Positions 44,289 to 53,894 are shown, counted from the stretch's first letter. The stretch is DNA of 64,000 nt from Granulicella rosea (GCF_900188085.1 NZ_FZOU01000006.1:124001-188000); one strand, 5' to 3'. Numbers and translations: made by a program. The notes: generated by a model from the sequence alone, not told the origin.

Positions 44289-45161
44289 CTAGGGGTGCGG
44301 CGGCGGCACGAAGTCGAAGCCCTGATTGAGGATCACGCCCGCCGGAACCGGCTTCTGATCCTTGACCGCGGGTTTGAAGCGCCACTGCTTCACGGCCTCG
44401 ACCGTGCGCTCGTCCAGCCCATAGCCGATGGGCAGGAATACGGCCACATGCTTCGGCGCGCCCTGTTCATCGACCACCATGCGGACCTGCATCGTGCCCT
44501 TCACATGGTCGCGCTCGGACTCGTTCGTCGGCCTGGGCTCGACCTTCTTCTCGGGCGAGGCCGGCGTAGCGCTCGCTGGGAGCGGGGCGGCGGCGGTGTT
44601 GTAGATGGGCTTGCCGGTCAGCTCGTCCTGCGGCCACGGCGCGGCGGGGGTGAAGTAGTGGACCCAGAAGTCGGGCATCGAACGCTGCAGCGCTGGGTCG
44701 ATGCCGGTCGAAAAGATCTTCGCGAGCGCCGCGTCGAAGGCCTTCGGCTGGTTGGAGTCGGCGACCTGCACGGTGAGCTTGTCGTCCTTCTGCGGATGCC
44801 GCTCGAAGATGTGCTGATCCTGGTTATAGCGGATGGCGACGCGGACGCCTTCGAGCTCGATGCGCCCCGGCGCGCGCCGCTCGGCCTTGAGGACGTCCAT
44901 GCCGGAGAGCGTCCAGTCGGTGGTCTTCGGCGTCCCGGCGACCTTGCCTTCGGCGTCGAAGGTAAGCTCGTTCGCGGCGTAGAAGTTCCGGAGGAAGAGC
45001 GCTCGGCCGATGAGCGATTGGGCGTGTTCGAGATCGACGTCGTCAACAGCCGCCGGGGGCGAGGTAGGCGGCGTGGGCTTTGCCTGCTGGGCGTTCGCCG
45101 AAGCGAACATTGCGGCGCAGATGACTGAGGATACGGTCCAACGGTGCATCGATCGATTCAC
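44289..45161 (-). CDS. Exported TonB-C-terminal-domain protein
   Basis: 290 residues from a GTG at 45161 with GGAGG 5 nt upstream. Signal peptide ends near FASANAQ. A middle part of unknown fold (about 40-190), a Pro/Ala-rich linker (PLPASATPASPEKKVEPRP) and a TonB_C-type domain (about 220-280: VKGTMQVRMVVDEQGAPKHVAVFLPIGYGLDERTVEAVKQWRF). Unlike true TonB it lacks an N-terminal membrane anchor plus ExbB/ExbD partners nearby. Proteins of this kind are frequent in Acidobacteriota; role unclear. Confidence 0.75.
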   Translation of the reverse strand: MNRSMHRWTVSSVICAAMFASANAQQAKPTPPTSPPAAVDDVDLEHAQSLIGRALFLRNFYAANELTFDAEGKVAGTPKTTDWTLSGMDVLKAERRAPGRIELEGVRVAIRYNQDQHIFERHPQKDDKLTVQVADSNQPKAFDAALAKIFSTGIDPALQRSMPDFWVHYFTPAAPWPQDELTGKPIYNTAAAPLPASATPASPEKKVEPRPTNESERDHVKGTMQVRMVVDEQGAPKHVAVFLPIGYGLDERTVEAVKQWRFKPAVKDQKPVPAGVILNQGFDFVPPPHP

Positions 45162-45243
45162 GGCAGCCTCCGTGGGTACGCATGGCGTACGAAGCCATTT
45201 CATCAGATGCCGCTGACTTCTGTCGAAGATATCGGAGAATTCG

Positions 45244-45272
45244 TTGACTTTCCCCGCCGCTCTGGCTATTCT
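45244..45272 (+). promoter_or_regulatory. Strong sigma70-type promoter for the rplM operon
   Basis: TTGACT (45244-45249), 17-bp spacer, TATTCT (45267-45272). The likely start near 45279 lies beside the inverted repeat GAGACT-CGCGC-AGTCTC, which would form a hairpin at the 5' end of the RNA. It is oriented towards rplM. Confidence 0.55.
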
Positions 45273-45665
45273 TGAGACTCGCGCAGTCTCGCGTCTGCAC
45301 GTCCTGGGTTTCGTGTGCCTCTCACTTCGGCGGCCAGGGCAGTCAGAGCAGCGGGATACCGATTGCCGCTTTGGATCGGTTGCTGATTGTGGATACACCC
45401 GGGGCGGGCTTGTTTTGGCGAGCCACACCCCTCGAAGCACCCACTCTCCCGCCTTACCGGCAAATGCGCAGATCCAGGTTGTTCGGCATCGTTGTGCGCG
45501 AGTGGGGTTTCGCTCGTTCGCCATGCCCTCCGCCAGGCAACAACTCGCGTCCTGCGTACGGTTTATCCACCGTTCGCCCTGTACCTTTTGCGCTTGATCA
45601 AGTGTTGAACCTTCTTCATGCACCACGCCGAACACTGAAGACGGCAGAACCAGGGAGTAAACGAA
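45273..45665 (+). other. Long non-coding leader upstream of rplM
   Basis: About 390 nt between the candidate promoter and rplM without a convincing protein gene; the open frames here overlap one another and have no ribosome-binding site. It could be a 5' leader controlling the ribosomal operon or hold a separate small RNA. No known L13 leader, tmRNA, SRP or RNase P signature was recognised. Confidence 0.4.
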
Positions 45666-46139
45666 GTGAATCTGAATAACACCACCACCATTCCGAGCGG
45701 CAAAGATATCCAGCGCAAGTGGTTCGTCATCGACGCCACCGGCAAGACGCTGGGCCGCATCTCGACCGTCGCCGCCTCCGTTCTGGCCGGCAAGCTGAAT
45801 CCGCTCTACACGCCATACATCGATATGGGCGATCACATCATCGTGATCAATGCCGAGAAGATCGTCCTGACCGGCATGAAGAGCGACCAGAAGCTCTATC
45901 GCCGCTACACCGGCTTCCCCGGCGGTCTGCGCGAAGAGTCCTTCATCAAGCTGCTTGCACGCCGTCCCGAGGCCATCGTCGAGCAGTCCATCAAGGGCAT
46001 GCTGCCGAAGTCCAAGCTCGGCCGCCAGATGGCCACCAAGCTGAAGGTCTACAAGGGCGGACAGCATCCGCACCTCGCCCAGCAGCCCGTGCCGCTCGAG
46101 ATCCACGCGAGCAACGCGCCCAAGGCAGCGAAGGCTTAG
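45666..46139 (+). CDS. rplM: 50S ribosomal protein L13
   Basis: 157 residues from a GTG at 45666 with GGGAG 8 nt upstream. Conserved L13 blocks: [54 protein letters not shown] and AVKGMLPK-type segment [17 protein letters not shown], then [16 protein letters not shown]. It opens the cluster L13-S9-S2-EF-Ts, all in the same direction. Confidence 0.97.
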   Translation: MNLNNTTTIPSGKDIQRKWFVIDATGKTLGRISTVAASVLAGKLNPLYTPYIDMGDHIIVINAEKIVLTGMKSDQKLYRRYTGFPGGLREESFIKLLARRPEAIVEQSIKGMLPKSKLGRQMATKLKVYKGGQHPHLAQQPVPLEIHASNAPKAAKA

Positions 46140-46155
46140 TTCCGCTTTTGGATAG

Positions 46156-46209
46156 GTCAGGGCTTCAGCCCTGACTCGACGGAGCCAACAAATTCGGGCT
46201 TTAGCCCCT
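46156..46209. repeat. Two small palindromes between rplM and rpsI
   Basis: GTCAGGGCTTCAGCCCTGAC (46156-46175, a 20-bp palindrome) and CGGGCTTTAGCCCCTG (46195-46210). They belong to the GGCTTCAGCC-cored family seen at 33454, 48741 and 53933. Sited inside a ribosomal operon, they could modulate read-through or RNA stability. Confidence 0.65.
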
Positions 46210-46252
46210 GGGGTACGATCATCACCCCGGCCACCAAGATCGAAGGAGCATC

Positions 46253-46648
46253 ATGGCAGACCTTATTCAGTATTACGGCACCGGCCGCCGCAAGTCGTCC
46301 ATCGCGCGCGTCTTCCTGCGCCCGGGCAGCGGCAACTTCACCGTCAACAAGAAGGACGTCGACGTCTACTTCGTCACCCCGCAGCAGCGCGTTGCAGCCA
46401 AGCGCTCGCTCGGCATCGCCGGCATCGAAGAGACCTTCGACGTGCTGACGACCGTCAAGGGCGGCGGCATCATGGGCCAGGCCGACGCGGTGAAGCTCGG
46501 CATCGCACGCGCGCTCATGGAATTCAACCCTGAGCTGCGCAAGGCGCTGAAGGCGGAAGGCCTCACGACCCGCGATTCGCGCGGCAAGGAGCGCAAGAAG
46601 TACGGTCAGAAGGGCGCTCGCGCTCGCTTCCAGTTCTCGAAGCGCTAG
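46253..46648 (+). CDS. rpsI: 30S ribosomal protein S9
   Basis: 131 residues, AAGGAG 5 nt before the ATG. Typical S9: [45 protein letters not shown] and the C-terminal [17 protein letters not shown] that reaches the P-site tRNA in the ribosome. It follows rplM as in almost all bacteria. Confidence 0.97.
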   Translation: MADLIQYYGTGRRKSSIARVFLRPGSGNFTVNKKDVDVYFVTPQQRVAAKRSLGIAGIEETFDVLTTVKGGGIMGQADAVKLGIARALMEFNPELRKALKAEGLTTRDSRGKERKKYGQKGARARFQFSKR

Positions 46649-46711
46649 TACGAGCTCTTCAGCAAAGGCTTTTGCTTTTGTCTGTTCTCTGCTCGGACGT
46701 GCCATGCATCT

Positions 46712-46744
46712 GGAGGAGATCAGGGGGTTCGCCTGATCTCCTCC
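46712..46744 (+). promoter_or_regulatory. Perfect 13-bp hairpin in the rpsI-rpsB gap
   Basis: GGAGGAGATCAGG (46712-46724), 7-nt loop, CCTGATCTCCTCC (46732-46744). There is no T-tract after it, so it is unlikely to be a simple terminator. Its position in front of rpsB suggests an mRNA structure for S2-type autoregulation or an RNA-processing site. Confidence 0.5.
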
Positions 46745-46862
46745 ATCGCAACACCCACGGGGTCATCTCTCGTGGCAAGGAGTCAAATCTCCCGACGCGT
46801 CACCGCAAGGGATCAATCCAGACCAGCCGCTTTTGGCCCGGTCTATAAACAGGAGCCTCACC

Positions 46863-47804
<942 letters not shown>

Positions 47805-47823
47805 GCTCCACGAAACTCACCAG

Positions 47824-47860
47824 AGAGCGTGGATGCCGGCGAAACGGCGCCACGCTCTTT
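47824..47860 (+). terminator. Attenuator-like hairpin between rpsB and tsf
   Basis: Outer stem AGAGCGTGG / CCACGCTCT with an inner GCCG / CGGC, followed by TTTCT. It lies 19 bp after rpsB; tsf follows 83 bp later without a clear promoter, so it may reduce tsf expression relative to rpsB. Confidence 0.6.
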
Positions 47861-47942
47861 CTGCGTCCGAAGGTTTCTTTCCGGCGACACACGAACTGCA
47901 ACACTAGCCGCGTAAGCTGCACTTGAGAAAAGGACTATTCCA

Positions 47943-48605
47943 ATGTCTACCGAAACCGCTGTGAAGATCGATGCCAAGCTCGTCAAGGAACTCCGCGAAA
48001 AGTCCGGCGCCCCGATGGGCGACTGCCTGAAGGCGCTCCAGGAAGCCAAGGGCGACATGGAAGGCGCATTCGTCGTGCTGCGCAAGCGCGGCATGGCGTC
48101 GGCCGCCAAGAAGGCCAGCCGCACCACGAACGAGGGCGCGGTCGGCACGTACATCCACGCCGGCGGCAAGATCGGCGTGCTGCTCGAGCTGAACTGCGAG
48201 TCCGACTTCGTGGCCCGCACCGAAGACTTCCAGGAGCTGCTCCGCGACATCGCGATGCACATCGCCGCGACCGACCCGCGCTTCGTCACACGTGACGAGG
48301 TTCCGCAGTCCGAGCTCGACCGCGAGAAGGACGTCTTCCTCGCGCAGCCCGCGATGAAGGGCAAGCCGGAGGCCGTCGTGAGCAAGATCCTCGAGGGCAA
48401 GATGAGCAAGTTCTACGAGGAGACCTGCCTCGTCGACCAGCCGTTCATCAAGGAAGCGACGCAGACAATCTCGCAGCTCATCGCGAGCAAGGTCGCCAAG
48501 CTCGGTGAGAATATCTCCGTCCGCCGCTTCGCCCGCTTCAAGGTAGGCGCGAACGACTGGACCGTTGCACAGACCAAGATTGCAGCAGAGGAGCCCGCGG
48601 CATAA
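47943..48605 (+). CDS. tsf: Elongation factor Ts
   Basis: Nucleotide exchange factor for EF-Tu. 220 residues, shorter than the 280-residue proteobacterial form and similar to the single-core-repeat versions. N-terminal UBA-like AKLVKELREKSGAPMGDCLKALQEAKGDMEGAFVVLRKRG, then GAVGTYIHAGGKIGVLLELNCESDFVART and MHIAATDPRFV. AAGGA precedes the ATG. It is the last gene of the cluster, closed by a strong terminator. Confidence 0.96.
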   Translation: MSTETAVKIDAKLVKELREKSGAPMGDCLKALQEAKGDMEGAFVVLRKRGMASAAKKASRTTNEGAVGTYIHAGGKIGVLLELNCESDFVARTEDFQELLRDIAMHIAATDPRFVTRDEVPQSELDREKDVFLAQPAMKGKPEAVVSKILEGKMSKFYEETCLVDQPFIKEATQTISQLIASKVAKLGENISVRRFARFKVGANDWTVAQTKIAAEEPAA

Positions 48606-48631
48606 GCCGAAGGTCAAATCCGCAGCACATC

Positions 48632-48663
48632 GAGCCTGGGCGACAGCCCAGGCTCTTTCTTTT
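48632..48663 (+). terminator. Terminator of the rplM-rpsI-rpsB-tsf cluster
   Basis: Perfect 10-bp stem GAGCCTGGGC / GCCCAGGCTC with a GACA loop and the tract TTTCTTTT, 26 bp after the tsf stop. Confidence 0.9.
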
Positions 48664-48740
48664 GCCCCGAACGCGAATCGCGCCGACGAGGCACACAGCC
48701 CGGCCGCACGCATGTGTTTGAACCCATTGCTCTTTAAAGG

Positions 48741-48819
48741 GTGGAAGCATGGGGCTTAAGCCCCATGAACTCCAACCCGGCACGAAAAGGGCTTCAGCCC
48801 TGGGGTTCAACCCCGGCAT
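48741..48819. repeat. Palindrome cluster upstream of rtcB
   Basis: GTGGAAGCAT followed by GGGGCTTAAGCCCC (48751-48764), AGGGCTTCAGCCCT (48789-48802) and GGGGTTCAACCCC (48802-48814). The GGAAGCATG start matches the repeat at 33454. It ends only 23 bp before the rtcB ATG. Confidence 0.65.
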
Positions 48820-48842
48820 GCCGCCAGAAAGGAACCACGAAC

Positions 48843-50024
48843 ATGCAGTACATCGACGAAATCCCGGTATGGGGAACGCACGAAGAGAACACGCTGGCGC
48901 AGGCGAAGGTCTGTGCGCGCACGGCAGACTACTTTGCCCTGATGGCCGACGGGCACCTCGGCTACGGCGTGCCGATCGGCGGGGTCATCGCCAGCGAGAA
49001 CCGCATCAGCCCGACCGCCGTCGGCTTCGACATCGCCTGCGGCAACAAGGCAGTGCGGCTGGATATTCCCGCTGCTGAGGTCCGCGCGAACATCCACAAG
49101 ATCATGGACGACATCTGGGCGACGCTCTCCTTCGGCGTTGGACGGAAGAACCGTGAGAACAACAGCGACTCGCCCTTCGTTTCGGACGAGCACGAGGGCT
49201 GGGCGACCGAAGCCGCCAAGCCGCTGAAGCATAAGGCGAACGCGCAGCTCGGCACGATCGGCAGCGGCAACCACTACGTCGACCTCTTCGCGGACGAGCA
49301 GGATCGCGTCTGGGTGGGGGTGCACTTCGGCTCGCGTGGTCTCGGCCACGGCATCGCGACGTGGTTCCTGAAGGCGGCGGGCGCGGCGGACGGGATGATG
49401 GTCGATCCGGTCTTCTTTGACACGGCCAGCGACCTCGGCCAGCAGTACATCCACGCCATGCAGCTGGGCGGAACCTATGCCTACGCGGGCCGGGACTGGG
49501 TGTGCAGCCGCGTGGCGAAGCTGCTGGGCGCGAGCATCGTCGAGGAGGTGCACAACCACCACAACTACGCGTGGCAGGAGACGCACAACGGCCGGGAGAT
49601 GTGGGTATGCCGGAAGGGCGCGACGCCGGCCTTCCCCGGCCAGCGGGGCTTCGTCGGCGGCACGATGGGCGAGATCAGCGTGATTCTGGAGGGCGTCGAG
49701 ACGCCGGAGTCGAAGCTGAGCCTGTACTCGACGGTCCACGGCGCGGGCCGTGTGCTGGGCCGGAAGATGGCCACCGGCACCTTCGACAAGAAGACCGGGG
49801 CCGTCAAGCGCGAGGGTCTGGTGAAGCCGGCGATGATGGAGGGCTGGCTGCAGCGGGCCAACGTCGTCCTGCGTGGAGGCGGTCTGGACGAGAGCCCGGA
49901 CTGCTACAAGCGGCTGCCCGAGGTGCTGGCGGCGCACGGCGACACCATCCGCGTGCTGCACACGCTCACCCCGCTGGGCGTGGCGATGGCGGGCGCGAAC
50001 GAGTTCGATCCGTACAAGGATTGA
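48843..50024 (+). CDS. rtcB: RtcB-family RNA ligase
   Basis: Joins RNA 2',3'-cyclic phosphate (or 3'-phosphate) ends to 5'-OH ends with GTP and Mn2+. 393 residues from the ATG at 48843 (AAAGGA upstream). Family blocks: MADGHLGYGVPIGGVIA, AVGFDIACGNKAVR (C66, metal ligand), GTIGSGNHYVDLF, GVHFGSRGLGHGI, EEVHNHHNYAW and STVHGAGRVLGR with the guanylylated His. HFGSRGLG and ACGN differ slightly from the commonest HSGSRGLG and GCGM, so this may be a paralogous subtype. No rtcA or rtcR gene is adjacent. It could repair damaged tRNA. Confidence 0.92.
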   Translation: MQYIDEIPVWGTHEENTLAQAKVCARTADYFALMADGHLGYGVPIGGVIASENRISPTAVGFDIACGNKAVRLDIPAAEVRANIHKIMDDIWATLSFGVGRKNRENNSDSPFVSDEHEGWATEAAKPLKHKANAQLGTIGSGNHYVDLFADEQDRVWVGVHFGSRGLGHGIATWFLKAAGAADGMMVDPVFFDTASDLGQQYIHAMQLGGTYAYAGRDWVCSRVAKLLGASIVEEVHNHHNYAWQETHNGREMWVCRKGATPAFPGQRGFVGGTMGEISVILEGVETPESKLSLYSTVHGAGRVLGRKMATGTFDKKTGAVKREGLVKPAMMEGWLQRANVVLRGGGLDESPDCYKRLPEVLAAHGDTIRVLHTLTPLGVAMAGANEFDPYKD

Positions 50025-50040
50025 GCTGTTCGCAGGACAA

Positions 50041-50065
50041 AGCCTGGGCGCAAGCCCGGGCTTTT
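50041..50065 (+). terminator. Terminator of rtcB
   Basis: Stem AGCCTGGGC / GCCCGGGCT (one G-T pair), GCAA loop, then TTTTC, 16 bp after the stop. A repeat unit (GGTCTCTCCGCTCCGC to GAGATGAC, 50149-50184) lies further on in the gap before the MFS gene. Confidence 0.8.
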
Positions 50066-50265
50066 CTCCGTGTACACTGAGCAGGTTCCAACCCATGGAT
50101 TCTTCTGCCCTCAGACAAGGACAAGCAACCGCAAAGACGCAATGCGGAGGTCTCTCCGCTCCGCTGCGCTCCGGTCGAGATGACGAGCATTTTGTGCGGA
50201 TGCGAAAGCGCTGAATCGCAGTCGATGACGCATTTCGATCGTTACCCCGGCAAGGAGAGCGCTGC

Positions 50266-51471
50266 ATGAGCCGAAGCCGCACCGCGCCCATCTGGCTGAT
50301 GGGCATGTCGAATCTCACCTTCGGCCTGTACACCGGCTTCACGACGCTGCCGCTGCCGCAGTTGCTGGCGGCGCAGCATGTGCCGGGCGCGCAGATCGGG
50401 GTGATTACGGCGGCGGTGATTGCGCCTGGCTTCTGGACCTTCCTGCTGGGGCCGGTGCTGGATGTGCGCTTCAGCCGGCGGTGGTATGCGACGGTGCTGG
50501 CGGCGGTCTCGGCGGTCTGCCTTGCCCTGACGATTTTGAATCGTGGGAACGTCCGGCTGGTGGAGTGGCTGATGATGCTGGGCTACGCCGCGGGCAGCCT
50601 GTCGGCGAACGCGCTGGGCGGGTGGCTGGCGACGATCGTCCGGCGGGAGGATGAGGCGCAGTTGAGCTCATGGTCGGTCGTCGCGGGCTTTGGCGGATAC
50701 GGCCTGATGACGATCCTCGCCGGAGAGCTCGTCCGCGCGCTGCCGCTGGCGGTCGCGGCTTTCACGCTGGGCGCGATCATCTTTCTGCCGACGGCGATCT
50801 TCCTGCTGATGCCCGCGCCCGGACCCGACCGGCGGCTGGCCGGCGAGAGCTTCCGCGCCTTCTTCGGCGAGGTCTGGCTGGTCGTGCGGCGGCGCGAGGC
50901 GCTGCTGGCGCTGGCGCTCTTCCTGCTGCCGTCGGCGTCCTTCTGCCTGACGAACCTGCTCGGCGGCTGGGGCGCGGACTTCCACGCGGACGAGCGCACC
51001 GTGAACCTGATCGGCGGCTCCGCCATGACGGTGGCCGGCATCGTGGGCAGCCTGCTCTTCATCCCGCTGGCGAAGCTGCTGCCGCTGCGTCCGCTGTACC
51101 TTGCCATCGGCTGCGCGGGCGCGATCTTCACGGCGAGCCTGCTGCTGCTCGGGCGCAACCCCACGGCCTTCGGCCTGGCGCTGGCGGGGGAGAACGTCTT
51201 TCAGGCGCTCGCCTTCACCGGCACGGTCGCCATCTGCTACGAGACGATCGGGCGCAACAATCCGCTGGCCGCAACGCAGTACGGCCTGCTGACCTCGGCC
51301 TCGAACCTGCCCATCATCTATATGCAACTGGTCGACGGACGCGGCTACGCGTGGCGCGGCGTCACGGGCGCCTACCTGACCGACGCGGGCGTCAGCCTAG
51401 CGGTCTGCGGCGGGCTGGGCGCGATGCTCTATGCGTTCCATCGCCGCGGGGCCGCGCGCGTATCGTCGTAG
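50266..51471 (+). CDS. MFS transporter (AmpG/PAT-like)
   Basis: 401 residues, twelve TM helices in two six-helix bundles with a cytoplasmic loop near residues 190-215. The N-terminal motif FGLYTGFTTLPLPQLLAAQHV and the position of GPVLDVRFSRRW (motif A equivalent) resemble the AmpG/acetyl-CoA transporter (PAT) subfamily of the major facilitator superfamily. GGAG upstream of the ATG. The substrate is not readable; muropeptides would be the default for AmpG-like proteins. Confidence 0.75.
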   Translation: MSRSRTAPIWLMGMSNLTFGLYTGFTTLPLPQLLAAQHVPGAQIGVITAAVIAPGFWTFLLGPVLDVRFSRRWYATVLAAVSAVCLALTILNRGNVRLVEWLMMLGYAAGSLSANALGGWLATIVRREDEAQLSSWSVVAGFGGYGLMTILAGELVRALPLAVAAFTLGAIIFLPTAIFLLMPAPGPDRRLAGESFRAFFGEVWLVVRRREALLALALFLLPSASFCLTNLLGGWGADFHADERTVNLIGGSAMTVAGIVGSLLFIPLAKLLPLRPLYLAIGCAGAIFTASLLLLGRNPTAFGLALAGENVFQALAFTGTVAICYETIGRNNPLAATQYGLLTSASNLPIIYMQLVDGRGYAWRGVTGAYLTDAGVSLAVCGGLGAMLYAFHRRGAARVSS

Positions 51472-51540
51472 GCCCGCTCGTGTCATTCTAGGGGAGCCAG
51501 CCATAAAAATCTGAGACCCCAAAGGGAGCCGCTCACGCCC

Positions 51541-52407
51541 ATGCTGATCCGGTCCGAGTTCACTATCGAGTTTCAGATACCGCACCCCGCGGCTATCATC
51601 GCCATGCTTCGCCTGCACCCTTCGCTCGACCGCGCACGTCTGGGCCCGGAGTATCTGCGCATCGAACACATCGGCTGGGACTTCTCGCGCAACATCATGG
51701 GCGAGGAGTTCAACGACGGCTTCGGCAATCGCTGTACGCGGTTCGTCGCGCCGCAGGGCGGGCTGCGGCTTACGGGGTCCAGCACGGTCCACAACAGCGG
51801 GGTCGGCGACCTCATCAAGACCGAGGCGATCCAGCACAATATCGAAGACCTGCCAACGGACGTGCTGCCCTACCTGCTGAGCAGCCGCTACTGCCCCGTC
51901 GACACGCTGTCGCAGGTCGCGGGCGAGATGTTCGGCCACACCAGCCCCGGTTGGGCGCGCGCCATCTGGATTCGCGACTGGGTCCACAATGCCGTTCAGT
52001 TCGACTACGCCAAGGCGCGTCCGACGAAGACCGCGCTGGACGTCTTCACCGAACGCACCGGCGTCTGCCGCGACTTCCAGCACCTGGCGATCACGATGAC
52101 CCGCGCGATGAACATCCCGGCACGCTATGTCACGGGATATCTGGGCGACATCCGCCGGCCCGGCAACGGCAGCCCCGGCGACTTCAGCGCGTGGTACCAG
52201 GTCTTCCTCGACGACCAGTGGTGGGATATGGACGCACGCCACAACGACGGTCGCCTGGGCCGCACCCTGATGGCCACCGGCCGCGACGCCACGGACGTCG
52301 CCATCACGACCAGCTTTGGCGCGGCGAACCTGAATTACTTTTATGTGAAGAGCTTCGAGGTGGATGAAGAGGGCGCTCCCGTGCCTCTGCCGGAGATAGG
52401 CTCCTAG
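51541..52407 (+). CDS. Transglutaminase-like cysteine protease-fold protein
   Basis: 288 residues. An N-terminal beta-rich domain (about 1-105, the bacterial transglutaminase N-terminal type) precedes a transglutaminase-like core with the catalytic Cys in RTGVCRDFQHLAI, His in MDARHND and Asp in RDATDVAI. No signal peptide; cytosolic. Such proteins act as peptidases or amidases more often than as true cross-linkers. GGGAG lies about 11 nt before the ATG. Confidence 0.85.
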   Translation: MLIRSEFTIEFQIPHPAAIIAMLRLHPSLDRARLGPEYLRIEHIGWDFSRNIMGEEFNDGFGNRCTRFVAPQGGLRLTGSSTVHNSGVGDLIKTEAIQHNIEDLPTDVLPYLLSSRYCPVDTLSQVAGEMFGHTSPGWARAIWIRDWVHNAVQFDYAKARPTKTALDVFTERTGVCRDFQHLAITMTRAMNIPARYVTGYLGDIRRPGNGSPGDFSAWYQVFLDDQWWDMDARHNDGRLGRTLMATGRDATDVAITTSFGAANLNYFYVKSFEVDEEGAPVPLPEIGS

Positions 52408-52464
52408 ACTTCCCAGTCCAAATCCGGAGTGTGGCACATCGACCGGAAGAGGAAGATACTGGGT

Positions 52465-53559
52465 ATGACGATGACCGCACAACACCCCGCAAAAAAACTC
52501 GAAGTCCCCAGCCACTTTGCCGGCAAAGCCTGGCAGCAGGTGCTGGCGCGCGACGCACGCGCCGACGGCCAGTTCTTCTACGCCGTCAAGACGACCAAGA
52601 TCTACTGCAAGCCGAGCTGCCCCAGCCGCCGGCCCGAGCGCAAGAACGTCACCTTCTTCCCCACGCCGGAGCTGGCGCAGGCCGCCGGTTACCGGCCCTG
52701 TCTGCGCTGCGAGCCGGACTCCGTCGCGAAGAAGGACGACCCGCAGATCAAGGCCATCGAGGCCGTGACGCAGTTCCTCGCCGACCACTCCGACGAGCGG
52801 ACGCGCCTGAAGGACGTCGCCAAGGCCACCGGCGTCGCGCCCCTGACGATTCTGCGCGGCTTCAAGCGCGTGCTCGGCGTCAGCCCGCGCGAGTACGCCA
52901 AGGCGCAGCGCGTCGCGAAGTTCAAGGAAAAGGTCCGCGAACCGAAGACCCGCGTGACCGACGCGATCTATGAGGCTGGCTTCGGCTCGTCGAGCCGCCT
53001 GTACGAGGGCGCGTCGCTCGGCATGACGCCCAGCGCGATGAAGGCCGGCGGCCTGGGCGAGACGATTCGCTACACCCTCGCCGACTCGCCGCTCGGGCAG
53101 TTGCTGATCGGCGCGACCGACCGCGGCATCTGCTGGATCGCCTTTGGCGACTCCGCGCTCGACCTGATTGGCGGGCTCGAAGGCGCCTTCCCCAAGGCCG
53201 AGCTGAAGCAGATGGACCGCGAGCTTTCGTACGCGGTCGACGCCGTGCTGAGCCAGATCGGCGAAAGCCCCAAGGCGCTGGAGCTGCCGATGGACGTGCG
53301 CGCCACGGCCTTTCAGCAGCGCGTCTGGCGCGAGTTGCAAAACATCCCGCGCGGCGAGACCCGCACCTACTCGGAGATCGCCAACGCGCTCGGCACACCG
53401 ACCGCGGTACGCGCCGTGGCTGGCGCCTGCGCGGCGAATCCTGTCGCCGTGGTCGTGCCCTGCCACCGGGTCATCGGTCGCGACGGCTCGCTGACCGGCT
53501 ATCGCTGGGGCGTGGAACGCAAGCGCGCACTGCTGGCAACCGAGCAGGCCAGCGCATGA
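52465..53559 (+). CDS. ada: Bifunctional DNA alkylation repair regulator Ada
   Basis: 364 residues from the ATG at 52465 (a longer start at 52429 is possible). N-terminal Ada zinc domain with four Cys (YCKPSC ... CLRC), which repairs methylphosphotriesters; an AraC-type HTH (RLKDVAKATGVAPLTILRGFKRVLGVSPREYAKAQR); then an O6-methylguanine methyltransferase domain with the catalytic Cys in VVPCHRVIGRDGSLTGYRWG. It should repair alkylated bases and activate its own gene when methylated. Length close to E. coli Ada (354). It overlaps the next gene by 4 nt (ATGA). Confidence 0.95.
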   Translation: MTMTAQHPAKKLEVPSHFAGKAWQQVLARDARADGQFFYAVKTTKIYCKPSCPSRRPERKNVTFFPTPELAQAAGYRPCLRCEPDSVAKKDDPQIKAIEAVTQFLADHSDERTRLKDVAKATGVAPLTILRGFKRVLGVSPREYAKAQRVAKFKEKVREPKTRVTDAIYEAGFGSSSRLYEGASLGMTPSAMKAGGLGETIRYTLADSPLGQLLIGATDRGICWIAFGDSALDLIGGLEGAFPKAELKQMDRELSYAVDAVLSQIGESPKALELPMDVRATAFQQRVWRELQNIPRGETRTYSEIANALGTPTAVRAVAGACAANPVAVVVPCHRVIGRDGSLTGYRWGVERKRALLATEQASA

Positions 53560-53849
53560 GCGATCCCATCGGCAAAGCCTACAAACCCTGGCTGATCGCC
53601 AGCCTGACCGTGCTGGTGCTGTCGCTCGTCCTGCTGGCCGGGGATGTCACGGCTGCCTTCATCAACTTCGATACGAAGGCCATGCCGATCTGGGTGACGG
53701 TCGTTGGCGTGCTCGCGGCCCTCGGCATCGCGCTGGGATTCGCGGGGTTCCTGGGGATCATGCTGGTGTCCGGCTGGGCCTCGTGGAAGGAAGGCCGCAG
53801 GGTGCAGGTGCTGCCGCCGGAGCGACCTGTGGAAGCGGCGAAGGAATAG
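53556..53849 (+). CDS. Small two-TM membrane protein coupled to ada
   Basis: 97 residues with two hydrophobic helices (about 13-33 and 48-75), N-terminus MSDPIGKAYKPW. The ATG overlaps the ada stop (ATGA), so translation is coupled. A role in alkylation stress would follow from the context but nothing in the sequence shows it. No family recognised. Confidence 0.62.
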   Translation: MSDPIGKAYKPWLIASLTVLVLSLVLLAGDVTAAFINFDTKAMPIWVTVVGVLAALGIALGFAGFLGIMLVSGWASWKEGRRVQVLPPERPVEAAKE

Positions 53850-53894
53850 CTCTTTCGACAAAGAGTCGTGATCGTTTCGAGACAAGAGCATACC

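Noticed and set aside
41838..45128. Open frame of 1096 codons on the plus strand
   Set aside because: It runs through the GT39 gene in another frame, then antisense to the GT8 and TonB-C genes. Its product is rich in Arg, Gly and Ala without domains, as expected for a high-GC shadow.
48770..48820. tRNA-like GGTTCAA segment
   Set aside because: It belongs to the palindrome GGGGTTCAACCCC in a repeat; no acceptor or anticodon stems around it.
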